64,000 nucleotides of DNA from positions 619,102 to 683,101 of the forward strand of contig JAHDIH010000002.1 of assembly GCA_020630875.1 (NCBI GenBank), given 5' to 3'. The stretch comes from Deltaproteobacteria bacterium (GTDB lineage: Bacteria; Myxococcota_A; Polyangia; Haliangiales; Haliangiaceae). Shown here in pieces: positions 42,000 to 50,305 of this stretch. Positions within the stretch are counted from its first letter, which is position 1. Every line of letters begins with the position of its first letter. Under the pieces are notes generated by a model, which worked only from the letters and a program-made list of their open reading frames with translations, did not search any database and was not told where the DNA came from. The position numbers and the translations under genes were made by a program.

Positions 42000-43219
42000 A
42001 CCTTTCGCGCGACGCCTATTGGTAGTTTTTCTAATTCGTAGTTTCCTATCTGGATGCGTATTAGCCGGAGCACTGGCAGCCCGACGGCCGCGCACATTCT
42101 TCTTACCTGCCGGTTACGTCCTTCTCTAATAGAAATCTTTAGCCATGAGGTAGGAATGGCCACGCGCTTCCTAATAGGAGGAGTTCTCTTCCATAACCAT
42201 TTTGGTTCCGGTATTGCCTCAACTTTTGCTGGCAGTGTTGTTTTACCTTTTACAAACACCCCATCTTCGAGCTTCTTTATTTGGTTGAGCTGCGCGATGT
42301 TTTCCACTTGGACTACATAGGTCTTATAGACATTGGCGGTTTTGTCAGATAGTAACGTGATGCGTTTGTCGTTGGAAAGAATTACAAGTCCTTCGCTATC
42401 TTTGTCCAGTCGACCAACGGGGTAGATTCCCTCGGGGAGGTTAAAGTCGGCGAGCGTTTTGTCTTCGGGATTCTTAGCTGTAAATTGACAGTGTACGCCA
42501 AAAGGTTTGTTGAAAAGGTAAGTAGAAGTAACGACCGTTGGCTGCTCTAGCTTGAAAAAATCGGTTGGCAAGGCTGCATTGATGGTGATCGTTTGTCCTT
42601 CGGTTCCCACAAAAGTAAGAGCAAAAGCATGCAATCTTATTGGTACATCAAACTGTCGGCAACCATACAACGGGTCACCAACTATGGGAATACCAAGCGT
42701 TGCCGCATGGCTTCTAATCTGGTGCCTTCTGCCGGTTAAGATGGCGAATTCTACGTGAGTTGTTTTCTCGTCGGTGGAGATGACCTTGTATCTTGTTATC
42801 GCCTTTTTTCCCTTTCGAACGACTGGTGACATTTTTTCGACTTTGCCGTGTTTGACCGGAGCCAGAAAATTGCTGATTTCACCCTCCAAGTTTTTAGGGC
42901 GACCGACGCACACCGCTCGATAGATTTTCTCGACTGTACGTTGATGAAATTGCTGTGAGAGTATCTTGTTTGCCGTCTTAGTTTTGGTGAAAAGAAGTAC
43001 GCCCGTGGTTCCGATATCCAGTCTGTGAAGCAAGCCAAGGTATTGCTCAACTCCATCTCGTACTTTCAGGTAGCTTCGCAGCGAATCGAAAACATTAGTT
43101 CTAGATTTGTCGAGGGTAGCGTGAACCAACCACCCACGTTTCTTGTTTATCGCTATAAAATGTTGGTTTTCAAAGAGGATGTCTCGTAAACCAATTCGGA
43201 TAGTAGGCTTAGTTGGCAC
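41996..43219 (-). CDS. Tandem pseudouridine synthase: RluA-type domain fused to RsuA/RluE-type domain
   Basis: A single 407-residue frame holds two complete catalytic domains. Residues about 10-225 are RluA-type: LLHRLDIGTTGVLLF with Asp68 as nucleophile, and GRRHQIRSHAATLGIPIVGDPLYG. Residues about 232-407 are RsuA/RluE-type: TYLFNKPFGVHCQFT, YPVGRLDKDSEGLVIL with Asp272, and REGRNRQVRRMCAAVGLPVLRL. No S4 domain is present. Both catalytic Asp residues are intact, so one chain may modify two rRNA or tRNA sites. It overlaps the kinase gene upstream by 11 bases. Confidence 0.88.
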   Translation of the reverse strand: MPTKPTIRIGLRDILFENQHFIAINKKRGWLVHATLDKSRTNVFDSLRSYLKVRDGVEQYLGLLHRLDIGTTGVLLFTKTKTANKILSQQFHQRTVEKIYRAVCVGRPKNLEGEISNFLAPVKHGKVEKMSPVVRKGKKAITRYKVISTDEKTTHVEFAILTGRRHQIRSHAATLGIPIVGDPLYGCRQFDVPIRLHAFALTFVGTEGQTITINAALPTDFFKLEQPTVVTSTYLFNKPFGVHCQFTAKNPEDKTLADFNLPEGIYPVGRLDKDSEGLVILSNDKRITLLSDKTANVYKTYVVQVENIAQLNQIKKLEDGVFVKGKTTLPAKVEAIPEPKWLWKRTPPIRKRVAIPTSWLKISIREGRNRQVRRMCAAVGLPVLRLIRIQIGNYELEKLPIGVARKV

Positions 43220-46124
43220 GGTCCAACTGCTTTATCAGCTCATTGGCGAACCCTTGAAGTTCCTTGTTTTCACCAGCTGCTCCAAGCGCTTCTTTGGCTA
43301 GCTTTAGAGCTAATGAAGGGTTTCTATTTTTCTCTAGCCGGCCGTAACTAATGAGCATACGACTCTCTTCGAAACCGTGAGGCTTTGGAGAGACTGCGTG
43401 CAGCTTTTGAAATCTTGCTCGGGCTTGTTTTGGCGAGGACTTCGAAATGCACTCTGCGATGTACATTGAAGAGGAAAGTGCGTACTTTTGCTTATCTAAT
43501 TTGAGCTCTTGGAATGTTTCTTCGGCTTTCCGATAATGCGGTACTGCTGATATGCACGGGTTTTGTTGGCTTACTCGAGCCCACTCTCCTAGTCCGAAAT
43601 GAGCTTTAGCTAACTGCCATCGCTGTGCACCTTCAGTTGTTTCAGCAATTCTTAGGTACGCATCCCAGTGCTTTTTCGCTTGGTCGAAATCTTTTGCTTC
43701 TTGAAAGGTGATTGCCAAGTTGGAATGTAGTCTTGCGACCTTTGAATGGTTTGCACCATACTTTTCGATACGCATGTTCAGAAGCTCAAGGTACATCGCA
43801 ATACCTTTTTCCGTTTTTCCAAGGTTGGCATACGTACCAGCTAGAGCGTTTATTGCCGCTTGGAGGTGGGGATGTCCGTTAGGGAGCGTTTCTTTGTAGA
43901 TGCTGTGTGCCATTTTGAGAGAGGCCAGCGCTTCTTCGTTTTTGTCTAGTGCCAGTTGTACTGTGCCCATTCCGTACCAGCACATCGCTACTCGTTGGTG
44001 CCGCTCTCCGTATATGCCCGTGAAAATCTTGCGTGCGCGATCTTGATGGGCGTATGCCTCTTCGTATTGTTCGCCGTAGAAGTAAGTATTCCCTAAATTG
44101 GAAATGGTTCCGGCCGTGGAAGGATGATTTTCTCCCAAACGGTCCTGCTTAATCTTGAGCGATTCCTTACGACTTTTCAGTGCTTGCTTCCAATCTCCCG
44201 CACGTCCTTGTAGAGCGGTGATTCGATCTAACGCTCGTGTGTATTCGAACCAATCGTCGGGGCTGTTTTTGTAGACTTCGATTGCTTTAGACGCTTGCTC
44301 TGTAGCTTGCGCAAACTTGTCTGAGTCCTCATACCACTCACTCAGAGCGATATGATAAGAGCCGCGGTCACTTGTGGAAGCGTCCCCGCGAGTAAGCCAT
44401 AGCTTGGCATTGTCGAGATTTCTCTTGCCCGCTGGCAAATCTCCCTTGTTGGTAGCTAATTCCGCCATTCTAATCATTGAGAGCGCGACCAGGTCATCCT
44501 GTTTGGCTTTAGTGGCAGCGGAGATAGCTTTTTCCAGCTGGGACATATCTGTTTCGTCTGTCAGCCATCCACGACGTAGCGCTTGGTGAAAGTAGGTTCG
44601 CGCGATTGTCACTTCATTGCCTGACTGTTCTGCAAGTGTCACAGCTTCTTCGTATTTTTTCTTGGCATCATCGAATAGGGATAATCTGTCAAAGTTTCTA
44701 GCGTCATCTAACGCTTTTCTACTTTCTTCGACCAGTTGTTTCTGGTTGTTGTCGATTGTATAGGCTTCTCCTACCAGTTTCTGACTCGGACAATGTTCAC
44801 TCGCGATTAGTTTCGATGTTGCAGTTGTTGCTTTAAAGCGAAGGTCTGCAGGGTTGGCGATAACTTCGCGAACAAGTCCATCGAACTGATATCTGGTACT
44901 CGCCAGACAGGCCATTCGCTGATCCAACAACATAGTACTTTGATTTCCCTTTTTCGTGGCCATGCACACGCTTTGATGATCGGATACCCATCGTGACTTA
45001 AATCGATTAAGTTCTTTTAAGACCATCTTTCGTTCTTCTGGAAAGTCTTTCCAACTATTTGAAAGTTGATTTTGTAGCCTCGTGTTCCAGCTGTCGGTGA
45101 AGGCTTCTTCACTACCGCAGGGAACCTCATCAGATTTGGCAGTGTAGTAGGTCCCGGCGATCGCCGTGCCCGCGATACCAATAACGACCAGCGAAGCAAA
45201 TAGTACCTTTTTTCGCGCTGCAGCAGTTTCGAGCGCCTCGCAAAACGAACGAACCGACCCGAATCTTTTCTCCGGATTTGAGTGCAGGGCTTTGCCCAGG
45301 ATTGTTCTAAGATGACGTGGTGCCTTAGAGAAGTCAGGCGCAGCTCCTTGTTTTTCTGCAACCAACCTTCCGCTCTCAGATTGCGGACGGCGTCCAAAGA
45401 CTGCTTCAAAAGTCGTAACTGCAAGTGCGTATTGATCGGAAAGATGGGTTGCTTCTTTTCCCTCGAATCGCTCTGGCGCGATATAGCCAATGGTTCCATG
45501 GAGTGCGTCACTTCCGCTCGGACTTCCCATCACTTTCTCGTTTTTTCCTGTAGCTAGCCCGAAGTCAATAATGATTGCTCCGGCCTCTGGATCCATCAAG
45601 ATATTATCAGGTTTGATATCTGCATGGATGATCCCATTTTTGTGAGCCGCGGAAATGCCAGCCCCAACTTGTGCGATGGCACGCACCACTTCCCTCCAAC
45701 TGCGCTGTTGTTTGCTCCATTCACGGAACGTAATTCCAGCAATGTAAGACATTACGATGTATACGCCACCTTCTAGTTCTCCGGTTTCGTGTACTGTCAC
45801 CACATTCTTGTGAGTCAGTTGAGCAAGTGCTCTGGCTTCGGCCAGAACGAGTTCGCTTCCCAGAGCGGAGCAAGGGACGAACTTGATAGCAACGTCGCGC
45901 CGAAGCTTTGGATCAAAAGCCAAGTACACTTGTCCCATCCCCCCTCGGCCAATCTTTTCTTTTATCTTAAAACGCCCAATCGAGTCAGGGGTGGAAAGAG
46001 TTTCGAGACCAAGTCGTTGGTTGGCGGACTCTGTGCTTTTTCTCAACTCGCCGTTGGGGGCGATAAAAATGTGAGAGACTGAGACCGTCGGTTCGAACTG
46101 GGTTGGCACGGCGTTTAATACCAC
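43209..46124 (-). CDS. Membrane Ser/Thr protein kinase with TPR tail
   Basis: 971 residues. Hanks-type kinase domain (about 51-300): glycine loop IGRGGMGQVYLAF, Lys81 in VAIKF, catalytic loop HADIKPDN (168-174), IIDFGLA and IAPERF. The usual HRD is HAD, so Arg is replaced by Ala; kinase activity is still likely. One membrane helix at about 308-325, then an outer region of about 640 residues with TPR repeats (for example LGENHPSTAGTISNLGNTYF, ANLGKTEKGIAMYLELLNM). This architecture is frequent in Myxococcota. GTG start at 46124. Confidence 0.88.
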   Translation of the reverse strand: MVLNAVPTQFEPTVSVSHIFIAPNGELRKSTESANQRLGLETLSTPDSIGRFKIKEKIGRGGMGQVYLAFDPKLRRDVAIKFVPCSALGSELVLAEARALAQLTHKNVVTVHETGELEGGVYIVMSYIAGITFREWSKQQRSWREVVRAIAQVGAGISAAHKNGIIHADIKPDNILMDPEAGAIIIDFGLATGKNEKVMGSPSGSDALHGTIGYIAPERFEGKEATHLSDQYALAVTTFEAVFGRRPQSESGRLVAEKQGAAPDFSKAPRHLRTILGKALHSNPEKRFGSVRSFCEALETAAARKKVLFASLVVIGIAGTAIAGTYYTAKSDEVPCGSEEAFTDSWNTRLQNQLSNSWKDFPEERKMVLKELNRFKSRWVSDHQSVCMATKKGNQSTMLLDQRMACLASTRYQFDGLVREVIANPADLRFKATTATSKLIASEHCPSQKLVGEAYTIDNNQKQLVEESRKALDDARNFDRLSLFDDAKKKYEEAVTLAEQSGNEVTIARTYFHQALRRGWLTDETDMSQLEKAISAATKAKQDDLVALSMIRMAELATNKGDLPAGKRNLDNAKLWLTRGDASTSDRGSYHIALSEWYEDSDKFAQATEQASKAIEVYKNSPDDWFEYTRALDRITALQGRAGDWKQALKSRKESLKIKQDRLGENHPSTAGTISNLGNTYFYGEQYEEAYAHQDRARKIFTGIYGERHQRVAMCWYGMGTVQLALDKNEEALASLKMAHSIYKETLPNGHPHLQAAINALAGTYANLGKTEKGIAMYLELLNMRIEKYGANHSKVARLHSNLAITFQEAKDFDQAKKHWDAYLRIAETTEGAQRWQLAKAHFGLGEWARVSQQNPCISAVPHYRKAEETFQELKLDKQKYALSSSMYIAECISKSSPKQARARFQKLHAVSPKPHGFEESRMLISYGRLEKNRNPSLALKLAKEALGAAGENKELQGFANELIKQLDRAN

Positions 46125-46154
46125 ACAGGCCTACATCTTCAGAGAAGAAAAATA

Positions 46155-46748
46155 TCAGTGCGACCATCCTCCTAATCTTCTGTTTTTACTGGCTTTTTCT
46201 AGCTTCTTGAGACGCTTCTTTTGTTGCCGAAATGGAACATTATCTGGCGTTTTTACCCCTTTGGTATGAATTCTGGCTAACCCAAGACTCACCAGCTCTT
46301 CTGATAACCATCCTTCTTTGGTTTTGATAAATCCATAGATACGGTCACTGTCGTAGACGCGTTCGTTTTGCGTGTAGACGTCGAATGGTTCGGCCAAGCG
46401 TTTCAAAGTATGCTTTTTGGCTTGCAGACCGATATTTACGGCATGTTTCCAATCACTCGCTCCAAAATATTCGGCTTGCGAACGGAGCCGCTTACCGTTG
46501 TGTTTATGTTTTCGTTTCTCTGGCGCATCGACGTAATAGAGGCGAACTACCGTTTCACCCTTGGCATGGCGAACAAGAAAACTATCTCCATCATTTCCCC
46601 GGTCGGAAACGATGGAAGCATCGCGCCACACGGTCCACCCGCCCTCTTTGGATACTTGAGGCGGGGGCTTTGGGGTTGAATCACTGGCGTAATAGAAAAC
46701 GACAACAAATGCGATGGCAACAAGTAGAGACGCGAGATTTTTTAGCAC
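46155..46748 (-). CDS. Membrane-anchored SNase-like (thermonuclease) nuclease
   Basis: 197 residues. Uncleaved signal or anchor helix at about 4-21 followed by a Pro-rich spacer. The staphylococcal nuclease fold has NDGDSFLVRHAKGETVVRLYYVDAPE with the calcium-binding acids and first active-site Arg, QAKKHTLKRLAEPFDVYTQ and the later RIYGFI in place of RYGR-like. The C-terminus is basic. It probably degrades nucleic acid outside the cytoplasm. GTG start. Confidence 0.8.
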   Translation of the reverse strand: MLKNLASLLVAIAFVVVFYYASDSTPKPPPQVSKEGGWTVWRDASIVSDRGNDGDSFLVRHAKGETVVRLYYVDAPEKRKHKHNGKRLRSQAEYFGASDWKHAVNIGLQAKKHTLKRLAEPFDVYTQNERVYDSDRIYGFIKTKEGWLSEELVSLGLARIHTKGVKTPDNVPFRQQKKRLKKLEKASKNRRLGGWSH

Positions 46749-46830
46749 AGCAAGCCCTTATATCTGACTGTGAAGTAGCATGCGACCCATTTTCCTAATT
46801 TCGTGACTCCTTGCCTCTATTCTACAAGTG

Positions 46831-47325
46831 CTATTGAGAAACGATTTTATAGTGGGCGTCTGCCTTGCAAGCGATGCAGTTGACTTGCAGGTAATAAGTA
46901 CCGGTCGCTCGAGCTTTGAACTTCACTTGCGTCTTGTTGAAATCACTCGTCGCAACCGTGGCGTAGGTTGCCAAAGAACGACCTCGTAGTTTGCCACCAT
47001 TCTCATCGAGAATATTAAACTTGGTTATGAAGCCGAATCTTTTTTCCCAAATTCCTTCTGCGTAGAACGTGAAGGTGGTCTTTGTATTTTCTTGTGCGTC
47101 GAACTTGTAGAACACCTCACTGCCCATGGTTGCGACGCCTTCCACGCTGGAACCGATAGTGATTGCTTCAGCTTGCGCCATGGAAGCGCCTCCACTGCGA
47201 GGAAAGTTTGCCACAACTGGAGCGGTCGGTTGAGCCGCTTCTGGAGCTTGAACTGCCACAGGTTCCGATGCCACAACACAACCGGCACCCATAGAAATGA
47301 GGAGGACTGAGATGAGATTTTTCAT
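46831..47325 (-). CDS. Lipoprotein with PPC-like beta-sandwich
   Basis: 164 residues. Lipobox ISMGAGC, Ala/Pro linker, then about 110 residues of beta-strands resembling bacterial pre-peptidase C-terminal domains: GVATMGSEVFYKFDAQENTKT, KFKARATGTYYLQVNC. It ends with a CxxC (CIAC). The function is unknown; PPC-like domains are usually extracellular accessory modules. Confidence 0.6.
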   Translation of the reverse strand: MKNLISVLLISMGAGCVVASEPVAVQAPEAAQPTAPVVANFPRSGGASMAQAEAITIGSSVEGVATMGSEVFYKFDAQENTKTTFTFYAEGIWEKRFGFITKFNILDENGGKLRGRSLATYATVATSDFNKTQVKFKARATGTYYLQVNCIACKADAHYKIVSQ

Positions 47326-47544
47326 AGCGACGAAAATAGCGCATATTCAAGGAAGGGTCTAACGGGATACGGAAAAAGCGACTGTGTGGACGAGTTGCTA
47401 AGGGGGCGAAAAGCGATTTTTCAGCACAATCACGTACCTTATATAGTCGAGCCGTGCCGCGATTGACGATTTTTGTTTTGATTTGCGGTAAAGAAAGTGG
47501 TTTGAAGCGTTGAAACCCCCTGTTGGTTTTGCGATCTTGCCGCT

Positions 47545-48081
47545 ATGAAAAACTTAGGTTTGGGAATTATTGTAGGGGCGGCACTATTAACTTCAGGTTG
47601 TGCTGAAACACCACCAACTTGCTATCCAGCGTCTGGCGGAGCATCTTGGTTTAACTCGACTTGCAATGTCGGCGGAGAAACCATCGGCGATAAAGTAGAG
47701 AAAGCAATGCGCGTATCGGTTCGCGGTGATCGAATTTACATCGTTGAAAAGGTTCACTTTGATACTGGTAAAGCCACCATTCAATCCATGTCTTACGGAC
47801 TTTTGGATGAAGTCGTTACCGTACTAAAGAATCACTCTGAGATCACCAAGGTTCGGGTTGAAGGGCACACAGACTCTGATGGCGAACTTGAGTTCAACAT
47901 GCAACTTTCCAAAGACCGTGCAGCAGCTGTTGTAGAGTACATCACCAGCCATGGCATCGACGAAGGTCGTCTTGTTTCTCAAGGCTTTGGACCAGACAGG
48001 CCTGTAGCTTCTAACGATACCGCAGACGGCAAGGCGTCGAACCGCCGTGTTGAGTTTCACATTATCGAACGATCTAACTAA
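47545..48081 (+). CDS. OmpA-domain lipoprotein
   Basis: 178 residues. Signal peptide with lipobox LLTSGC (Cys19). The OmpA C-like domain spans about 65-176: KVHFDTGKATIQSMS, VRVEGHTDSDGELEFN, and GFGPDRPVASN...NRRVEFHI. It should link the outer membrane to peptidoglycan. It is the second such lipoprotein in the window and is followed by a clear intrinsic terminator. Confidence 0.85.
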   Translation: MKNLGLGIIVGAALLTSGCAETPPTCYPASGGASWFNSTCNVGGETIGDKVEKAMRVSVRGDRIYIVEKVHFDTGKATIQSMSYGLLDEVVTVLKNHSEITKVRVEGHTDSDGELEFNMQLSKDRAAAVVEYITSHGIDEGRLVSQGFGPDRPVASNDTADGKASNRRVEFHIIERSN

Positions 48082-48102
48082 TTATACTCTTGGTAGTGAA
48101 GG

Positions 48103-48130
48103 ACGGACGCTGAGAAGCGTCCGTTTTTTT
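48103..48130 (+). terminator. Rho-independent terminator of the OmpA-lipoprotein gene
   Basis: Stem ACGGACGC (48103-48110) pairs with GCGTCCGT (48117-48124), loop TGAGAA, followed directly by a run of seven T residues. It lies 22 bases after the stop codon. Confidence 0.9.
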
Positions 48131-48167
48131 GTGGCGGAATGCCGCTTGTCCCATTAGGATTTACTAG

Positions 48168-48821
48168 TTGATAGCCTTGTACTTAATAGCCTTGGTCCTC
48201 GCTGGCACAGGAGCAGTGGCATTTATCTCTCGTGACTCCGTCCATAAGACCATCGGTAAAAAGCGAGCAAGTCCGATGGCTCTCGCGCCGGCGGGGGAAG
48301 AAACGAAAGTAGTCGGTGTGCTCGAAATAGCGGATGGTAGCCTCGAAGCGCCTTACTCATCGTCGGAATGCGCATACTATTCGTGTGAGATTGTCTTCGT
48401 TAGAGGAGACCAAGCTTTCGTATACCTTAGCGAAGAAAAAGGACTACCTTTTTGGCTAACTCAAGAGGACATGAGAGCGTTCGTTGATCCTCAGGATGCT
48501 AGCGTTTCTGCCGAAACAACCACACGAACGTATGGGGTGGGAGCATATTTCGAGACGCAAGAAACGGAAGGACTCCGTGCACGGTTTCCACAGATGCGTT
48601 CCGAACTGTTGGGGTATCACAAGATAAGAATATCAGAATCAGTTTTGCGGCCGGGCCGTGAAATTGCTGTGGTTGGTTACTGCCACAAAAAGCTCGACGA
48701 ACCCACCGCTGGGGATGCATTGCTTTATCGTGAGACCATGGACAAAGAGATGTTAGTGTTTAGAGCTACTGCCAAACACCGACTTTTCATTAGTGACGCC
48801 CCCAAGGTCACGAAATCTTAG
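48168..48821 (+). CDS. GIDE-domain (MUL1-like) membrane protein
   Basis: 217 residues from TTG 48168. N-terminal membrane helix (about 1-18), then KVVGVLEIADGSLEAPYSSSECAYYSCEI, which is the bacterial form of the GIDE domain found in MUL1/GIDE E3 ligases, and LRPGREIAVVGYCHK with VFRATAKHRLFISD near the end. No RING is present. Prokaryotic relatives are of unknown role and have been noticed near stress or conflict systems. The stop abuts the convergent MATE gene without a spacer. Confidence 0.65.
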   Translation: MIALYLIALVLAGTGAVAFISRDSVHKTIGKKRASPMALAPAGEETKVVGVLEIADGSLEAPYSSSECAYYSCEIVFVRGDQAFVYLSEEKGLPFWLTQEDMRAFVDPQDASVSAETTTRTYGVGAYFETQETEGLRARFPQMRSELLGYHKIRISESVLRPGREIAVVGYCHKKLDEPTAGDALLYRETMDKEMLVFRATAKHRLFISDAPKVTKS

Positions 48822-50168
48822 TTACTGAATGGCGTCGCTTCGAACTTGTTCGGAGGTATCCGCCCATTTTTGGCCGAACAGTCTTTGTCCGAAGAACACT
48901 ACAGAAATGACTACTTCTGTCATCAGGCCAAACCACGCACCAATTACCCCGTAGCCCATTAGTAAACCTAGCAAGAGTGTCAGCGTAACCGTGACGCCCC
49001 AAATGATCACAATTCCCCACTTGGCAACATAGGCAACATCTCCTACTCCGCGAAGTACACTCCGCTGGATGATGTAAAAACCATCGAGGACTAACCAACA
49101 ACATCCTATGTACAAGACCGTTTGCGACAAATCTATTAGTTCTTTGCCACTTGTTTCTGCAAACAATGAAACTATCTCACGCGACAACAACACAAAAAGA
49201 ATCGTGCACATTCCCGTGTATGCTGAAGCAACGATTGTCGCGGAGCGGTATACCTTGAAAACCAGTGGAGTTTGCCGAGCACCAATTGCTTGCCCGACAA
49301 GAATCGAAGCCCCTTCGCCGATGGCGAGGGCTGGCAGAAACGATAGGTGAACAATTTGTAAAACGATATGGTGAGCAGCAACGTCTTGCTCTGACAAGAA
49401 AGATAGTATTGCGGCAATGAACGTGAACGCGGTGACATCTAAGGAAAAGTGAATGCCCAGTGGTAATCCAACTTTGAGTAGTCTTTTAATTCGAGCGCGC
49501 TCTCTATTGATACTCAGACTGGACCTTTTGAAATAGAGCATTAGAAGCGCTTCGACGAAACAGGAAAGCACCGTCGCCCAGGCCGCACCGTCAACCCCAA
49601 AGCCCCAAACCATTACAAAAAAGTAGTCAGCCACTATGTTGAACAGGTTCGCTATGACGGAAGCTATCATCGGCGATCGAGTGTCGTCTTGAGCGTAGCT
49701 AAATTCCCGGACGGCACAGAACAAGAAAACAAAAGGGGAAGAGAAACCTCTAATAACGACGTAATGGCTGGCAAGTATTCCTGATTTTTCAGTGGATGCA
49801 AAGATAGGAGTAACCAGCGAGATGAGGGCGAGGCTAATAATCGTTACGATGCTGAGTAATATAGAAACCCATATCGCAGAGCCCAAATATTGAGTTGGTG
49901 AGTCATGGTTTGAAGCACCAGCAGCTTGCGCGCCTAGAACTTTGACAGCGCGAAGTGTACCAATTCCAAACGCCAAGAACGTAAAAGAAATGACGCCACC
50001 TAATGCTACCGCGGCCAGTTCAGACTGACCGACTTTGCCCAAAAAGTAGGTGTCCGTCACCGTTTTAAGGGCATAGGAAAGCATAGAGACTGCTATTGGT
50101 ATTGCAAGTAACGTCAAATGCTTTGTCGGTTGGTCCTGCCAATGCAGAAATTTATTTTCTTGTGACAT
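48822..50168 (-). CDS. MATE-family multidrug/Na+ antiporter
   Basis: 448 residues with twelve predicted membrane helices in two MatE halves. Family cues are IPIAVSMLSYALKTVTDTYFLGKVG near the N-terminus and LPLGIHFSLDVTAFTFIAA at the start of the second half. It would export drugs or metabolites with H+ or Na+ exchange. Neighbours do not indicate the cargo. Confidence 0.88.
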   Translation of the reverse strand: MSQENKFLHWQDQPTKHLTLLAIPIAVSMLSYALKTVTDTYFLGKVGQSELAAVALGGVISFTFLAFGIGTLRAVKVLGAQAAGASNHDSPTQYLGSAIWVSILLSIVTIISLALISLVTPIFASTEKSGILASHYVVIRGFSSPFVFLFCAVREFSYAQDDTRSPMIASVIANLFNIVADYFFVMVWGFGVDGAAWATVLSCFVEALLMLYFKRSSLSINRERARIKRLLKVGLPLGIHFSLDVTAFTFIAAILSFLSEQDVAAHHIVLQIVHLSFLPALAIGEGASILVGQAIGARQTPLVFKVYRSATIVASAYTGMCTILFVLLSREIVSLFAETSGKELIDLSQTVLYIGCCWLVLDGFYIIQRSVLRGVGDVAYVAKWGIVIIWGVTVTLTLLLGLLMGYGVIGAWFGLMTEVVISVVFFGQRLFGQKWADTSEQVRSDAIQ

Positions 50169-50305
50169 ACAACTTCCAACCCTGAAGAAGGGAAATGACG
50201 ATCCTACATATCTGAGTAGTCCGCAATGAAGAATGTCTAGTGTTTCCTGTTTGGTCGTTAGAACATGTTAGTGGGCTACGATGGTGGCGATTGCTAAGGT
50301 GGGGA

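Noticed and set aside
47463..47492. Possible promoter TTGACG with GGTAAA before the OmpA-lipoprotein gene
   Set aside because: The -35 is good but no -10 element fits at normal spacing.
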